Below, one piece after another: positions 22,030 through 33,284 of a stretch of DNA of 64,000 bases. The notes under the pieces are model-generated. The model was not told where the DNA came from and did not search any database. It was given only the letters and a program-made list of their open reading frames with translations. The position numbers and the translations under genes are program-made. The stretch is from the NCBI RefSeq assembly GCF_011745365.1, contig NW_024468910.1, forward strand, positions 1,144,068 through 1,208,067, read 5' to 3'. Source of the stretch: Cryphonectria parasitica EP155 (lineage: Eukaryota > Ascomycota > Sordariomycetes > Diaporthales > Cryphonectriaceae). The first letter of the stretch is position 1. The number at the start of each line of letters is the position of its first letter.

Positions 22030-23520
22030 GATTACAGTATAGCTTCCCTATCCGAGAACGAGCTCGATAAGATCAATATCATACTATCCGCTCTAAACCA
22101 ATCAGTTGATCTTTCTACCTTCGAACATCTCAATAAACCTCTCTCAACAAACTTCGATGCGCTAACTCTCCGATGCCCTAAGCTGCCTGCATTACTGAAT
22201 GCGCCCATTCCATCTTTACCAGACTATACTCCTCAGGCCGGCTCTACACAGCTTAGCGAACCCCCTCTGCCTCTGCATACATTCGATTCTAGCTGGGAGC
22301 AAGAATTTGATATAGGAGACGTTTGTAGCAATTGAGCTCTTCTAACAAACCTTGATATGCTATCTCTACAAGGAGCATAATGCTCCGAGCTGCCTGTTTC
22401 GCCAAGTCCGCTCATCTTGTTTCTATCAGACTACACTCGTTAGACCAGCTCTATACAACTCAGTGTATATGCTTCTAGCTGGGATCGAGAAGTTGATATA
22501 GAAGTTGTTCATAATAATTAGGGAAATTTGGCGGAGAATTTGATTGATTCAGCTCGGGCAATCAAACGCACTCGCAAGGAAGCGAACGACAGAAAACAGA
22601 AGCGATTTCGTCAATCAGTTGCCAGATGCGTGAGCTGCGTATTTCATTATGAAAAGGTATTCAATCTCGAGCTCTTACTTCGAGATTCAAGCTTATGAAG
22701 CAAATGCAAGCGCTCTTCTCTCTGTAAGCTATGTCTCCGGCGCAGTATTTCTGAAAGTCTTTGTTCAAAAGCAAGATTATTTAACAAGCTAATTTTTCGA
22801 AAGTGTAAGTATGCAGCTATCTTCTCGCTGGTATGATTCTGATAATTTCCAGAGAATAATGCCGAATATCGCTCGCAACTTCGATAGCTGGATATTACGT
22901 AGTGCGGCAAGCTATTATATACTACAGTATATTATTACAATTCAGGTTTTCAACTTACAGTGCAGGAGCGTATGTTTGATTCTATAGATGAGAACTAAAT
23001 CAAGCTGTAGGGAAAAAGTAGTACTGGTTGGAAATCTATTGATATATCAGCTTGAGATATACCCGATGTCTCATTCTTGAATATTGATGAATACATTGCT
23101 GAATATATGCCTTATGCTCTCAAGCATTCAAGCGAAGCATGCTAGCTCGATCCGGCTATGGCTGTGGCAGCTGGCAGACTCCAGCTTCTGAAGAGTGCTC
23201 AGAGGCTGTGAACAGCGAACTGTCTTCTGCTCAAGAGCTGGCAAGCCTCAAGTGTAAAGCGCGTAAACGATCGAAACAACCTGTACTTTCGAACGAGGCC
23301 AGCCCCCAGAGCTGTGCAGAATGCACTGGATTTTAGACTTGAAAGCTATATCTCCAAACTCGAGCGATCACTTCTTGCCAATATCGACAAGAGTATGAAG
23401 GATCGTAAGTTAGCTTCGAGAGAGGAATTCTTCAGTACCATTTTCATATTCTTAGCTATCATCAAGAAAAACATCTGGAGATTACTTTTCTGAATCCGCC
23501 ACAGAGAAGAGGGAAGTTAA
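22030..23520 (+). pseudogene. Zinc-cluster-type regulator gene, RIP-degraded
   Basis: A frame from about 22034 to 22335 is open and polar (SENELDKIN, LPDYTPQAG) and ends at a TGA. A related motif (Asp/Trp-Ser-rich, with DYTR and SWDREV) follows at 22336-22520. At 22550-22665 the frame reads a basic KRTRKEANDRKQKRFRQS, then CVSCVFHYEK and a GTATTC donor. After about 45 bp the frame resumes as CKRSSLCKLCL and SISESLC. Joined, the Cys spacing is close to C-x2-C-x7-C-x5-C-x2-C-x9-C, a variant Zn2Cys6 cluster split by an intron. Further coherent pieces run to about 23520. Stops at CAG/TGG/CGA positions show RIP. Confidence 0.5.
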
Positions 23521-24798
23521 TCTCTTTGGAAACATAAGTACCAATAAGCTAACAATCCTGACAGGCTTACAAATAGCGACATTCTGAGACTGCGCAAGTT
23601 CTGATTAACCGTGCTGTCTTTCAAGTACAAACTCTGCTTACTTATTTGTGATTTGAAGAGATAATTCCAAAATCTTTCCAACAATCTATCTTATACTATA
23701 AGATATATATGTTCTAGTTATTTACTATCTTACTAATCTATACAGTTTCGAATAACTAAGCAACTAGTTTATATCTTGAGCATAATAATAATAGCTTGCA
23801 GGGCACTTTAACTAGGTTTTGCTTAATTGAGGAGGATAAGAAGTTTGAAGCGTTTGCACATATTAAGTTTTCATAATGTTTCTACGCAGAACTATTCGAA
23901 GCTATTTTCTGTTAAGCATTGTTTATTGGAAAATCCCCCCCCCCCCCTTTTCTTTATTCGAAGTCTCTTTTGTATCTATAAGCAGCATAATAGATTGCTA
24001 TATACTTAGGGACTCGCATATAAAGACTCATATATGATGAACGACTGCACGGGCCACAAGCCCCATTTCAGTCTTGTGGCCCGTGCCCAGTGGTATGTAC
24101 AGATGGGTATGCAGATATGAGGGATACACCCTTTCGGATTCTCTCAACATGCATTGTATTTCAAGCAATCCTTTCCCTTCTTTCTGATGTTGAGCCCTCT
24201 GAGTAGATCCCAGGAAGGCTTTCGATCTGTTCTTGTGCCCTCGTGGCCTCGTTAGTTGTCGTTCTTCTGACTTCAGCACCCCTGGGCTGCAAGAGCTCTT
24301 GCCCATTGCTCCGGTGTCAGTCCTCTTGTGCGACTGCGCCCGAATCCTGGTTCATCAGCTATCACAGAGCGTTACATTATCCAAAAAAAAACCATATAAT
24401 CGAAAGACTTTCACATAGTCTACCTTGCGTACCGGACAGGACCTTCATTTGTTGTTGTATAGTCCACCTGCATCACCCTAACCCTAGCCTATTTCATCCC
24501 AAAATGCTCGGACAGAGTCTGGATTCTTGCTTGTGAGTTAATATTCATCTGCTTATCAGATGGCTTACAACATAGCAAAATGATTTTAAAGCAGAATCAA
24601 ACATTGATCTGGGCTGATCAATTGGGAGGTCATTCTCAACTAGTGAAATTTATTACTGACTTTTAATTAAGTGCTTCTAGAGAAACACCTAAATGCTATT
24701 TCCTGAAAATTATTTTTAGTTTTCCGTTTTCTATTTTAATCTCACTACTTTGAACTTGTAAAATCTGTAAGAATAATATAAATAAAGGCACTCAATTG
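23521..24798. other. Intergenic with a C14 tract
   Basis: No supportable gene. A run of 14 C lies at 23935-23948, and ACCCTAACCCTAGCC, a telomere-like motif, at about 24476-24490. Frames at 24028-24536 overlap on both strands without motifs. Confidence 0.45.
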
Positions 24799-25419
24799 AT
24801 GTTTTGCTTGAAAAGAGAACTGGATTTCTGCGACTTTTCATTAAAAATAGCAACTCAGTTATGCTTCATAATGATTGCAACATACCACTCAATGGTCATA
24901 GAATCGAACGAGATTTCTGCAAAGTACAATTTTGCAGCTGCAGCTGCATGTTGGATAATGCTTGCTGGCTTTTTCATCTTACCTGGCACGTTTACAACAT
25001 TAAGAAAATCAACAGTCTTCAGCTCTTCCAATGATGGACAGTATATACAAAGCGCAGTCCAAAATATACCGCTTTTGCCTCTCGCTAGCGTTTGCTATCT
25101 ATCGGGTATAAGCATTATTATCTTTTCTTGGTACTGCTTTCAATCCAAATATATTTGGATTATACGCTATCTTTTAATGTAAGCAATCATTATATTTTAC
25201 TCTTTCCAAGTATAAATGCTAATGTAAGTTAGGCCAACTATGCTCAATTGTTTGAGCGGACTTCTTACAATTCTGATAAATGTTTATACTGCTCAGAATG
25301 GCTTTTGGTCACCGACCGCATGGGCTACTTTAGCAGTTGTTCTATTTACAACTCTTCTTGTATCAAGTGGGATTCTTGTATATCAATGGCGCCTTCGAGC
25401 GCTCCGTACAGGACAGTAA
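24799..25419 (+). CDS. Four-helix integral membrane protein, two exons
   Basis: Exon 1 is 24799-25178 and exon 2 is 25233-25419. The 54-bp intron has donor GTAAGC, a GCTAAT branch and acceptor GTTAG. Splicing makes an ATG codon across the junction and an exact 188-residue frame. Hydrophobic segments: FAAAAACWIMLAGFFILPG, LASVCYLSGISIIIF, LNCLSGLLTILINVY and LAVVLFTTLLVSSGILVY. A short polar loop with FTTLRKS lies between helices 1 and 2, and the C-terminus is basic (QWRLRALRTGQ). I recognise the pattern as a common family of uncharacterised fungal membrane proteins, without known function. The N-terminal 45 residues may be wrong if another 5' exon exists. No RIP stops occur although the surroundings are AT-rich. 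Confidence 0.75.
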
Positions 25420-27211
25420 TTACGTGATTACATTATTTGATATGTATCCCTGTGTCTTCAGTTTGGATACATTGATACTGCTTGTAAGTGTACTTTCGAA
25501 AGTCTCTCCAAAGTCTTGTAGTTCACAAGGCCTCGATCTATAACAATGATGGATTCTAATATGCTCGGGATCTTCTCAATCAAGGCTTATATACAAGAAT
25601 AACATCCTTTTTCTTGAAATGCACACCAATTAGTTATCCGCTGTAGAATCAGTAGATACTGCGCTCTTGATATGGCTCAACCTGTCCTCTTTCTGCTGAG
25701 AAAGTAGCCTCCGCCAGGCAGGTCCTCTTGCGAGTTTGACACCAAAGGAATAGAAACAGGCAAGATCATTCTCATGCCATTAGCTACTCGTATCATCAAG
25801 TCCCAGCTTGCAAGATCCCTAATACCGTTCTGAGCCAGGGCGACAACAACAGAATCAACCTGATCTTGCAATGTGATAGATGAATTTTGTCTTTGTGTTT
25901 GTGTAGCTTTTCACAGATACATAGGCATATCGGGAGAGTCGTTCTGTGAAGTAGCAGGGCTGCAAGAAGAGAGACACCAATCTTTGTCATGCTTTCTGGA
26001 GGCAGATTATTCAGATTTACAATCCGTTAGCAGACTGCTTCCAGTTCTCCTCCTAGTATAGCAAATATAAACTACCATTTGGGTACCTCTACGAGTCGAC
26101 CCGTAAAGGTCAGGCTCTCACAGGAATGGGTGTTTCGGAGAAAGTGGTTAAAGGAGAATTGCTAATAAAAAGGTCGCGTGTTGGTACCTGGTAAGACCGG
26201 CCGGTCGAGCTTGCAATGCTTATGCCGGGCAAATCAATATGAAAATTATACTTGAGGCAGATGATGAAATCTCTTAAGCAGGTGGCTAGAAGACTGACAT
26301 AGCGAGTGCAGACCAGATGCTGTGTTTTCTTATCGTCCAGTGACAGCACGGGAGCTTCAGCATCTGTACTATGATGATTTGACTCCAGTCATTCACTTTG
26401 CATAAGCGAAAATGGTACGAAAGGCATCGAGGTGATCTCCAATAGGGTGCTCTTTGATACGTTCGGAACTCGTCATCGTGATATAGGCGTTTAGTAAAAG
26501 TGGAAGTGTAAACAACGAGCAAAGAGAAATCATAGTTTGATACCAAACACAACAGGCAAACAGAGCAGCGCTAGTCTATACAGAGCAGGGATGTCTGGTC
26601 ATTCATTACATAAGCATCATGCTGTCGTACTCGGATTAAGCGGGTCCAGAATGCAAGTTGATCAATATGAGATCATAGTTATACTACATGAGCCTTCTTG
26701 TTAGCTTGTCCGCCTCTCACGAAAAAAGGGAGTATACTAACACCGCGGAGGGGAAACAGTACGAAAGAGAGCACGAACAGGCTGGCGTCTGGATAGTGAA
26801 CCGGGCTCAGACATCGAGAACCCCATTTATTTGACAGATGTAGGCTCATATCGAACATAAACAAACTCGCAGCCAACCAGTCACATGTGCGGAGCTCTCA
26901 TCCGGTGAATAGATTATCCGCGGCCAATGAACAGTAATCACTGTGGGGCTAGAATCAATCAGTGACATCGCGCCAATGACCAGTAATCGCACCGGCACCC
27001 CACACCACCTTATCGATAAGTGCCCAAATTCCTACAAGAACACATGACAAATTGCGTCCTGCCACGACACCTTGAATTTCTACCTGACATCTTTCCATAT
27101 TTTAACACATTACCTCCGTTCTCCGAAGCTCAAAACACCGGATATTTTGAATCTTATTTGGAACCTATCTTTCTTTAGCCTTTCGGTCGGACCGTCGATA
27201 TCGGGATTGTC
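25420..27211. other. No confident gene
   Basis: Frames of 60-90 codons occur on both strands (for example 26110-26349 and 26286-26552, minus), overlapping and without motifs. Near 26930-26980 the motif (C)CAATGAxCAGTAATC is repeated twice. The region just before 27212 is pyrimidine-rich and probably the promoter of the next gene. Confidence 0.4.
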
Positions 27212-27517
27212 ATGTCAGCTACTACATTTTCCTGGGTAATTTCCTCATTCCCTTAGTCAAACCTTGACATACAGGAACTTACAATTAAGCAGGAGGGTAA
27301 ACAGCTCAGCCAAGGCGCTGATTTCTTCGATGAGAGACAGCCTCTAATCGACATCAAGCCTGTGGATTATGAAAGAAAGCTGTACTTTCGTCAATGCGAC
27401 CTCGTTACGTTTTCAGCGAATGGGGTTCTTTTGTTCAGCACAAATGGCAGTGAGGAAGGTATACTCCCGAAAGGTATTGGGGTTCGAATATTCCGGGGTC
27501 AAGGGAGGTTAGGATGA
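27212..27517 (+). CDS. Small hypothetical protein, 88 residues, two exons
   Basis: ATG at 27212, exon 1 to 27235, proposed intron 27236-27274 (GTAATT, TTGAC branch, ACAG), exon 2 27275-27517 ending in TGA. The 81-codon second exon is fully open and reads like a globular protein (DFFDERQPLIDIKP, LYFRQCDLVTFSANG, GIGVRIFRG). At 39 bp the intron is shorter than usual, and it contains an in-frame TAG, so without splicing the ORF would end early. The true start may be elsewhere. No family recognised. Confidence 0.5.
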
Positions 27518-27624
27518 AGGGGCATAAGTAAGATGAGATGCTGGGTTCTACCAAGGCTCGCATTCTTTTACTCTTGATTAGTTAGGCATTAGTCAGGCTG
27601 GAATATGTACATGACAAGGAGCAT

Positions 27625-28743
27625 CTAAGTGAACAATGAATGCACAATCGGTTGGGCCGAATCCCATCCAAGCCTCAGTTTCAGTATGCCATAGCGCGAA
27701 GTCGAATCACGCATCTCCAAGCTGACGCATTCGGTTGTCTCCCTCATCCCAACATCTAGCTCCCACCTGCGCAGCTGGCTTTCTGCAATAGCCTGTGTAA
27801 TATACCCGCCAAACAAGGCGGGAAATGCTGCAACAGAAGCACCTGTACAAACATAAGGATCCAGAGCTGTGTTGTCAGAATCGGGATCATAAATTTGTGT
27901 GACAGGCATACTTACAATATCGAGGGCTGTCCGAGCGATTCTCAGGGGGAAACAACTCAGCTATGAGATCCTGAGCTGAGCCGATATCCAGAAATAAAGA
28001 GCTATCTGCTTCTCCAAACGCTGGGATGGCCATCCTGATGGTCTCTGTTGTGCCTGCCTCCAATCTACCCTCCTCCCAAATTTTGATAGGACTTAGGTCT
28101 ATAGACTGGAGGAGACGAGCGGATAGATAATCAGCTTGAGAATCTAGCTTTGTGACGAGCGTGTATGTATAGGAGAGTGCAGTTGTTTCAGGCTTTGGCC
28201 GAGTTGTACGAATGGCTGACTATGTGAGTATCTGAGTTACTAACTAAGAGAAACAGTGAAAGACATACCCTGTAGATGCACGGATATCATGCCCTGTAGA
28301 TATCCAAGCTTGATATGCGTTTTCTTCGCTTGAAGTATACTCAAAAGTTCTGCGCGGTTTCTTTGGTTCATCGCCGCAATGCGAGCTTGACCGAGGCCAA
28401 CAATGCAGAGAACAACAAAGGGGGGACCGCATCTTTGCTGTACATCTCGAAGAAAAAGCCGAGCTCTTTTCTGCTTCTTGTCCTTAGGTGGTTGTGGCTG
28501 TAGCATCAGAGTTGTGTTCAATTGAACTTGCCCCTGTATTCTACTCATACGGCGATGGTCAAGTTTCGTATTCTCCAGTCGTTTCCATGCTTCCGAGGCG
28601 GAGAGCGAACGCTGAGCACTCATGATGTCGAGTCTTTGGAGAATGAGGGGGACGTCGTCATTAACGATCGATGGTGAACAAGCTCGGTTATCAGCTCGCG
28701 TAACTGGTAAGATTGCAGGGGTTCGAAACCAATGACCAGTCAC
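27625..28743 (-). CDS. Hypothetical protein, three exons, up to 330 residues
   Basis: Exons 28743-28269, 28215-27916 and 27842-27625; introns 28268-28216 (GTATGT, TAGTCAG, 53 bp) and 27915-27843 (GTAAGT, TACAG, 73 bp). Total 993 nt in frame. A second in-frame ATG at 28623 (MSAQRSLSASEAWKRLE) may be the better start, giving 290 residues, because the first 40 residues are less protein-like. The N-terminal half has a basic KDKKQKRARLFLRD stretch; the middle is polar with alternating beta-type segments (ALSYTYTLVTKLD); the C-terminal exon carries AFPALFGGYITQAIAE. No family recognised. Splice phases fit exactly, which supports an intact gene. Confidence 0.7.
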
Positions 28744-29471
28744 GTGAGGTTTATCCCGCTAGTTACATCATCTGAGCGCCGCAGTGCCGGCCTTCAGCTT
28801 CCACGCCCTGGGATGTTGTCTCGGCCACCAAGCAGACAGACATCCAGCTAAGCTGGCAACTTCCTGCCGTCCAGCGGTCAACCGGTGGGCAGACGGCTGT
28901 CCAGCTAAGGAGGCACTGCCGCCGACGAAACGGCCATCCAGCCACACCGATGCACCTCCGCTTTCGCAAACTCCGAACAAGGCCAGCAACACCATCCTGC
29001 CAGACCAGGAACACAGGCACCATTATTCGTTACGGTCAGCTTGAGTACGCTGTTGGACAGTTCTTTGAGGCGGCTTATTGGTTGCGGGCGCGAAGGGTCC
29101 TCATGCGCTGGTTGCTTCAGCAGATTGAGAATCCCTGAATTCTCGTGCCACTGGCTCAAATTTCTTGCTGAGCTCCGTAGCAGTTGAACTCGATTTAGGC
29201 GTGAGCGGATATAGCAGGGCGTGACAATGAAAAAGCGGTGGTGTGGTAACATCACGGTGTTGCATGATGAGAAGGTGGTGGTGACTTTGCGTGTTTTAGT
29301 CATTTCCCTGGGCGTCGACCCGTGATCGAGGCGTAAGCTATATATACAGGCACCTTCAACCACGATTCGTTACACCAACCTTACAAATGTTCACCTACAT
29401 AGAGAGGAAGAGACTGCATATATTTCCGGCAAACTCATTCGGTATAGCAAAGAACCAATTCAAGCACGTCT
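28744..29471. other. Intergenic, GC-richer
   Basis: Several overlapping frames on both strands (28763-29363) without motifs. Partly repetitive near 28850-28920 (GTCCAGCTAA and related). Probably the shared promoter side of the 28743 gene and the 3' side of the 30734 gene. Confidence 0.4.
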
Positions 29472-30734
29472 TTAATATATAGGGTGTAGCGGGAATGTTA
29501 AATCTGCCCTCAAGGGCATCGAGGTCAGGCGGTCCATCACAGCGTCCTCTATTGCCTCCTGCATTGCCTCCTCCTTACTCGAGAATTTCTCATCAATTGA
29601 GCTCTCAAGTCCATCTAATACATTCTCCCTCACCCGTTCTTCAGAAGAAGCTAGCTTCTCAGCAAACTCAGCCGCCAATATCTGTACAATTTCCTTCTTT
29701 TGCATAGCAAGCAACTTCATAACTTCCGATATGAGGGCATCTCGGTGTTCCTGCAGTCGAGCGTCCTGGAGTGCTTCCACAACTGCACGTTTCATGGGTC
29801 GAGAGGAAACTTCAACTTCGGTAGCAGGGCTACTCCGGCCGCGTTTTCTGCCACGAGCTGTAAAGGAGTCAGACCGATTATTTGCCAAATGTAGAAAATA
29901 CTTACAAGAAAATGTAGGAGGCGAGGTATTTGCAACCGCGCTATCATAGGCAGGTGGCACAGGAGTGTTGGTCACACCGGCATCGATTTCAGAAAGGCAA
30001 TCTCCTTCAAGTATCTGTCCGCCTTGACCCTCGTATAACGACGGGATGATTGCAAATGCAAGACGGCTGATGCTCGGCAGTTGATGGGCTGAGATCGCTA
30101 TGCAAAGCTGGCGTATCCACCTAGCAGGGAACCTCCTATCTGCAATGCTTGCATGAACTGTGAAAGACGTTTGCGTAGTCAATATGCGCAGAGACTTGAT
30201 CCTATCATTCGATGGCTGATCTGGAGATGCGAATGTCTTCGGGAGCACCAGAGCCGGTGGCCTGAGCATATCGAAAGTCAGAGCAATTGTGTTACGACCC
30301 ACGAATTCCTTGGGATCGGGGTCAAAATGAAGTTGCCGAATGCGCTCTGGAGGAATGAAAACAAAGACGCGGACGCCGTTGCGGTGGCGGCTACGGCCCG
30401 TGCTAGGCACATCCAGCTTAACACGTGTGTGGACTTTGAAAAAAGCGCCTCTGTTGGTACTCCCTGGGATCCAATGTACATCCAGAAACACGTTTTCCAG
30501 GCGATTGCTTGGTTGCCATAAGGCCAAAGCTGGTGCATGTGTAATATCAACATTGGTAGCAGGCCATGTCGGATATATGCCGCCAGAGTTATCAGATGAT
30601 AAGCTGCTGTCGTTGCTACTGGGAACATGTAGACACCTTGTACCTCTTGAAACGCGTCGATCGATCTCGTCTTCAGCAAGGGGCGTGTTTGGGTTCGTCG
30701 CAGTGCACGAGTGGATTGAGGGTGTTGGAGACAT
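29472..30734 (-). CDS. Conserved-looking hypothetical protein, 420 residues, with an in-frame 48-nt intron candidate
   Basis: Uninterrupted frame from the ATG at 30734 to TAG. The N-terminus is Ser/Thr-rich and disordered. Residues about 80-250 form a beta-rich domain (VFLDVHWIPGSTNRGAFFKVH, VRVFVFIPPERIRQLHF, TIALTFDMLRPPALVLPK). This pattern recurs, as I recall, in many uncharacterised filamentous-fungal proteins. A basic RGRKRGRS patch that could be a nuclear localisation signal is followed by a long C-terminal coiled coil (residues about 330-410). Within the frame, GTAAGT...CTGACTCCTTTACAG is a perfect 48-nt intron, divisible by three and stop-free, so both spliced (404 aa) and unspliced (420 aa) forms are coding. 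Function unknown. Confidence 0.75.
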   Translation of the reverse strand: MSPTPSIHSCTATNPNTPLAEDEIDRRVSRGTRCLHVPSSNDSSLSSDNSGGIYPTWPATNVDITHAPALALWQPSNRLENVFLDVHWIPGSTNRGAFFKVHTRVKLDVPSTGRSRHRNGVRVFVFIPPERIRQLHFDPDPKEFVGRNTIALTFDMLRPPALVLPKTFASPDQPSNDRIKSLRILTTQTSFTVHASIADRRFPARWIRQLCIAISAHQLPSISRLAFAIIPSLYEGQGGQILEGDCLSEIDAGVTNTPVPPAYDSAVANTSPPTFSCKYFLHLANNRSDSFTARGRKRGRSSPATEVEVSSRPMKRAVVEALQDARLQEHRDALISEVMKLLAMQKKEIVQILAAEFAEKLASSEERVRENVLDGLESSIDEKFSSKEEAMQEAIEDAVMDRLTSMPLRADLTFPLHPIY

Positions 30735-32019
30735 AGTAGAACAATAGACTATCGAACAGAGAACCTCTTCATGAAAATGTTAGTATTGCGCGTAGTTACA
30801 TTGCAAAGGAAGAAAAACCCCCAAGAAAAATCTCAGGATCCCACCCACCCAGGCTTCTGTTTCGAAGAGCAGCCTTGACTCTTAAAAAAAAAAGGATGTG
30901 GAAATGACCGCTGAAGTTGAGGATCAGAGATTGCAGGCCGGTGACACCTAACTGGCCGGCCCAGCCACGCCGCCGCCCCAGATTAGTATGCACTGAACCC
31001 AACACCCAGGGTCTTTCGTCGGCCGTAGGCGACGAGTGGAAGCCTGTAGATTGGTGCTGGTCGTACTATACTGTCCGTGGAGGAATCGTGGGCAGTGAGA
31101 GGGCACAGTGAGGGCACACGTCTACTGTCGCGGTGGGAGGTTGAGTGTCGTTGGTTGAAGGTATATAATGAAGCGGAATACAGATGTCTGGAAAGCGAAC
31201 CCAAATAGATTCCGGGCGGGCCCATATAGAGTACCATCGGTTCGGATGTCGGCGTGGTCAATGCTTTACCCCGCAGTAATTGGCTGTAGATCACGCCATA
31301 CCCCTTGCAGAGTTGCTTCAACAAGATGGTCAAGTGTGGTGTTCTGCGATGTATTACGGGGGGGAGCAATCCACAGTGCCCCACTACCTTCTTCAGGGGC
31401 AAAAGCGGGTATTGACGAATATACCATTGCTGCAGGCAGGTATGATTCACAAGGGATTATGATTCCTGGCTGGATGGACTACGTAGTTCTCCTCCTTATC
31501 CAGCTATTCGGTGCACCACCTCAGCCAGCTCTGCTATCAGCAGGCATGTCCTGTGCGTCTATCGTTGTCAGAGTACCTATCAGCCTCGATCTCCTCAGGC
31601 ACCATGACTTTTTGATATTCTTCGTTCGCAATCTGCGCAGTGCTGATGCTGGACTCGTATAACTAGCCAACCAGAGTACGTAGAAATTGGCACTACAAGG
31701 GCTAAAATGTAGCTAATATGGCGCTAATGACAATCTCGTATCTTTGCCAATCAAAATACAGAAACATAGGACGATGGGGCCTAAAAACATCTAGCGCTGC
31801 ACTAACACTCGGAGGGATTCGATCCGAAATTACGCCAAGAAAGGAGGCATCACACCGGTACATGAAAACAGAGAGATGGTACATAACAATCGCGATAAGG
31901 TACATGAAAGAATACCTTAGGGAAAAACGGGAAACCAGAAATCAGAGGCAGTCGCAAAACGGAAACCACGAAACGGGAAAAAGGAGTGGAACGACGCCGC
32001 CATGATTCGAACATGGGCC
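30735..32019. other. No confident gene
   Basis: Two long opposed frames overlap (30983-31450 minus, 155 codons; 31168-31662 plus, 164 codons). Neither has a motif and at most one is real. A(11) occurs near 30884. At 31996-32023 a short hairpin with loop ATTCGAA resembles the T-arm of a tRNA on the minus strand, without the rest of a tRNA. Confidence 0.35.
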
Positions 32020-32112
32020 TCCGAAGATTCTTAAGTACTGATTGGGTTTATGCTAACAAGAGCGATGTCGAAGTGTAAGTCCTCGAATACAGACTCGTAC
32101 ACCACCACACAG
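32020..32112 (-). repeat. Degenerate LTR fragment of the gypsy family
   Basis: Reverse-orientation match to the 3' end of the family LTR: CTAACAAGAGCGATGTCGAAG here versus CTAACAAGAGCGATATCAAAG at 45890. The terminal 30 bp of the LTR are missing. Confidence 0.65.
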
Positions 32113-32617
32113 TAGATCAATACGGTAGCTGTTATAGCAACATTCAGTAACGTGCCAGAACGGTCGGTTTGACCGTTTTGCCAACGGACCACGATAACGC
32201 CAAGGCCGTATCACGAAGCCAGGCTGGGGGGCCCTGGTCCGATATTCTCACACCCTCCACAGAACACAGCCTTTTCCACCCTGTTTCATTTCGACCCTGC
32301 CTCGCACTCTATCTCTTCCAAAAATAGCAAGCTAATTACAAACACCTGCCGCCTGACTAGTAATACGGAATTTAACCTATGTTTAATTTAACTGAGGTTG
32401 AAGCTCTTCAAGTAAAGCCGCCTTATTATATCTACATCGATTTTCACCTCGACGCGAGTATAACGTGAATGCTTCACATGCACATTTGGAGCCTGCAAAC
32501 TTCCTGTCACAATAAATCGATATTTTTGATCATTACAGATCAGTAGCAGATGGATCAGCAGGTGGATCAGCAGATGGATCAGCAGAACCAAGCCAGCTGC
32601 GCATCGCATTGCAGCAG

Positions 32618-33284
32618 TGTTATGACCCATCCAACATGCAGGTCACGAAACAGGTCACGAGTAACAAGGACCAGGTGTCAAGAACCCGAACATTCTGACA
32701 AAGCACTGATTATATACCCAGTGTCAGGGCCGATTGTGCCAGCAAGGCTCAGGGCCAGCTAAGCCAGCTGGATTACGGATGACTAAGCAATATGCGGCTA
32801 TAAAGCGGCTTTCTAGCCACGTCAGCACTGCTGAGCAGAACTTAGCTCCTTAGGCCTCAATGTTATTCTGGTTGTATACCCCTGAAAGAGAGAAAAGACC
32901 TCGCCACATTGCCTTTGCAACCTTTCCACCTGACACCCAGGGTTAGGATTATAGGCACAGCCAATCAGGAAGGATAGCTTCGGATATGCGCTATCCAAAG
33001 CTAGCAGGATAACTTGGATATGTTGCTATTCTACATATCCATACCGAAGAGTCGGATATATAAGGATACGTTCATTACCATGAGAAAGATTCAGTACATA
33101 GCTCTTCAGTTGTCAATCTAAGTATCAGATTACCCTCTTACTCTGATAGCCCCAAAGGTAGTGAACACTTGCACGATTACTCAGTTGTGTTTCCGTATTC
33201 AAGGCCTGAACCTAGTACCGCTCTTGTTAGCATAAACCCCTTTGTGTACTTTGGAATCTTCGGATTGCTGCAGTGCTCATTACA
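32618..33284 (+). repeat. Gypsy-family LTR (about 448 bp) interrupted by a solo LTR-B
   Basis: Starts TGTTATGACCCATCCAACAT and ends GCTCATTACA. Removing 32722-32935 plus one CCCAG leaves about 448 bp. It has TATATAAGG and CTCTTCAGTTGTCAATC. Flanks (AGCAG before, AATGC after) do not match, as expected because the element behind it is deleted. Confidence 0.9.
32722..32935 (+). mobile_element. Solo LTR of element B, 214 bp
   Basis: Starts TGTCAGGGCCGATTG, ends TTTCCACCTGACA, flanked by CCCAG on both sides (32717-32721 and 32936-32940). Contains GGCTATAAAGCGG as a TATA-like box. Same sequence as 43487-43700 and, reversed, 60839-61052. Confidence 0.92.

Noticed and set aside
22233..22910. Minus-strand ORFs at 22233-22415 and 22647-22910
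   Set aside because: The plus strand shows the coherent zinc-cluster reading with basic region and Cys motif; these are shadows.
28640..28735. tRNA-like B box GGTTCGAAACC
   Set aside because: The T-stem does not pair and no acceptor or anticodon arm can be built; it also lies at the 5' end of a spliced coding gene.
30983..31662. Opposed 155- and 164-codon ORFs
   Set aside because: Overlapping on opposite strands, no motif, no splice support; neither can be preferred.
32550..32762. 70-codon plus ORF beginning with Asp-Gln-Gln repeats
   Set aside because: It starts in a 12-bp GATCAGCAG repeat and runs into the gypsy LTR and the inserted solo LTR-B; not a gene.
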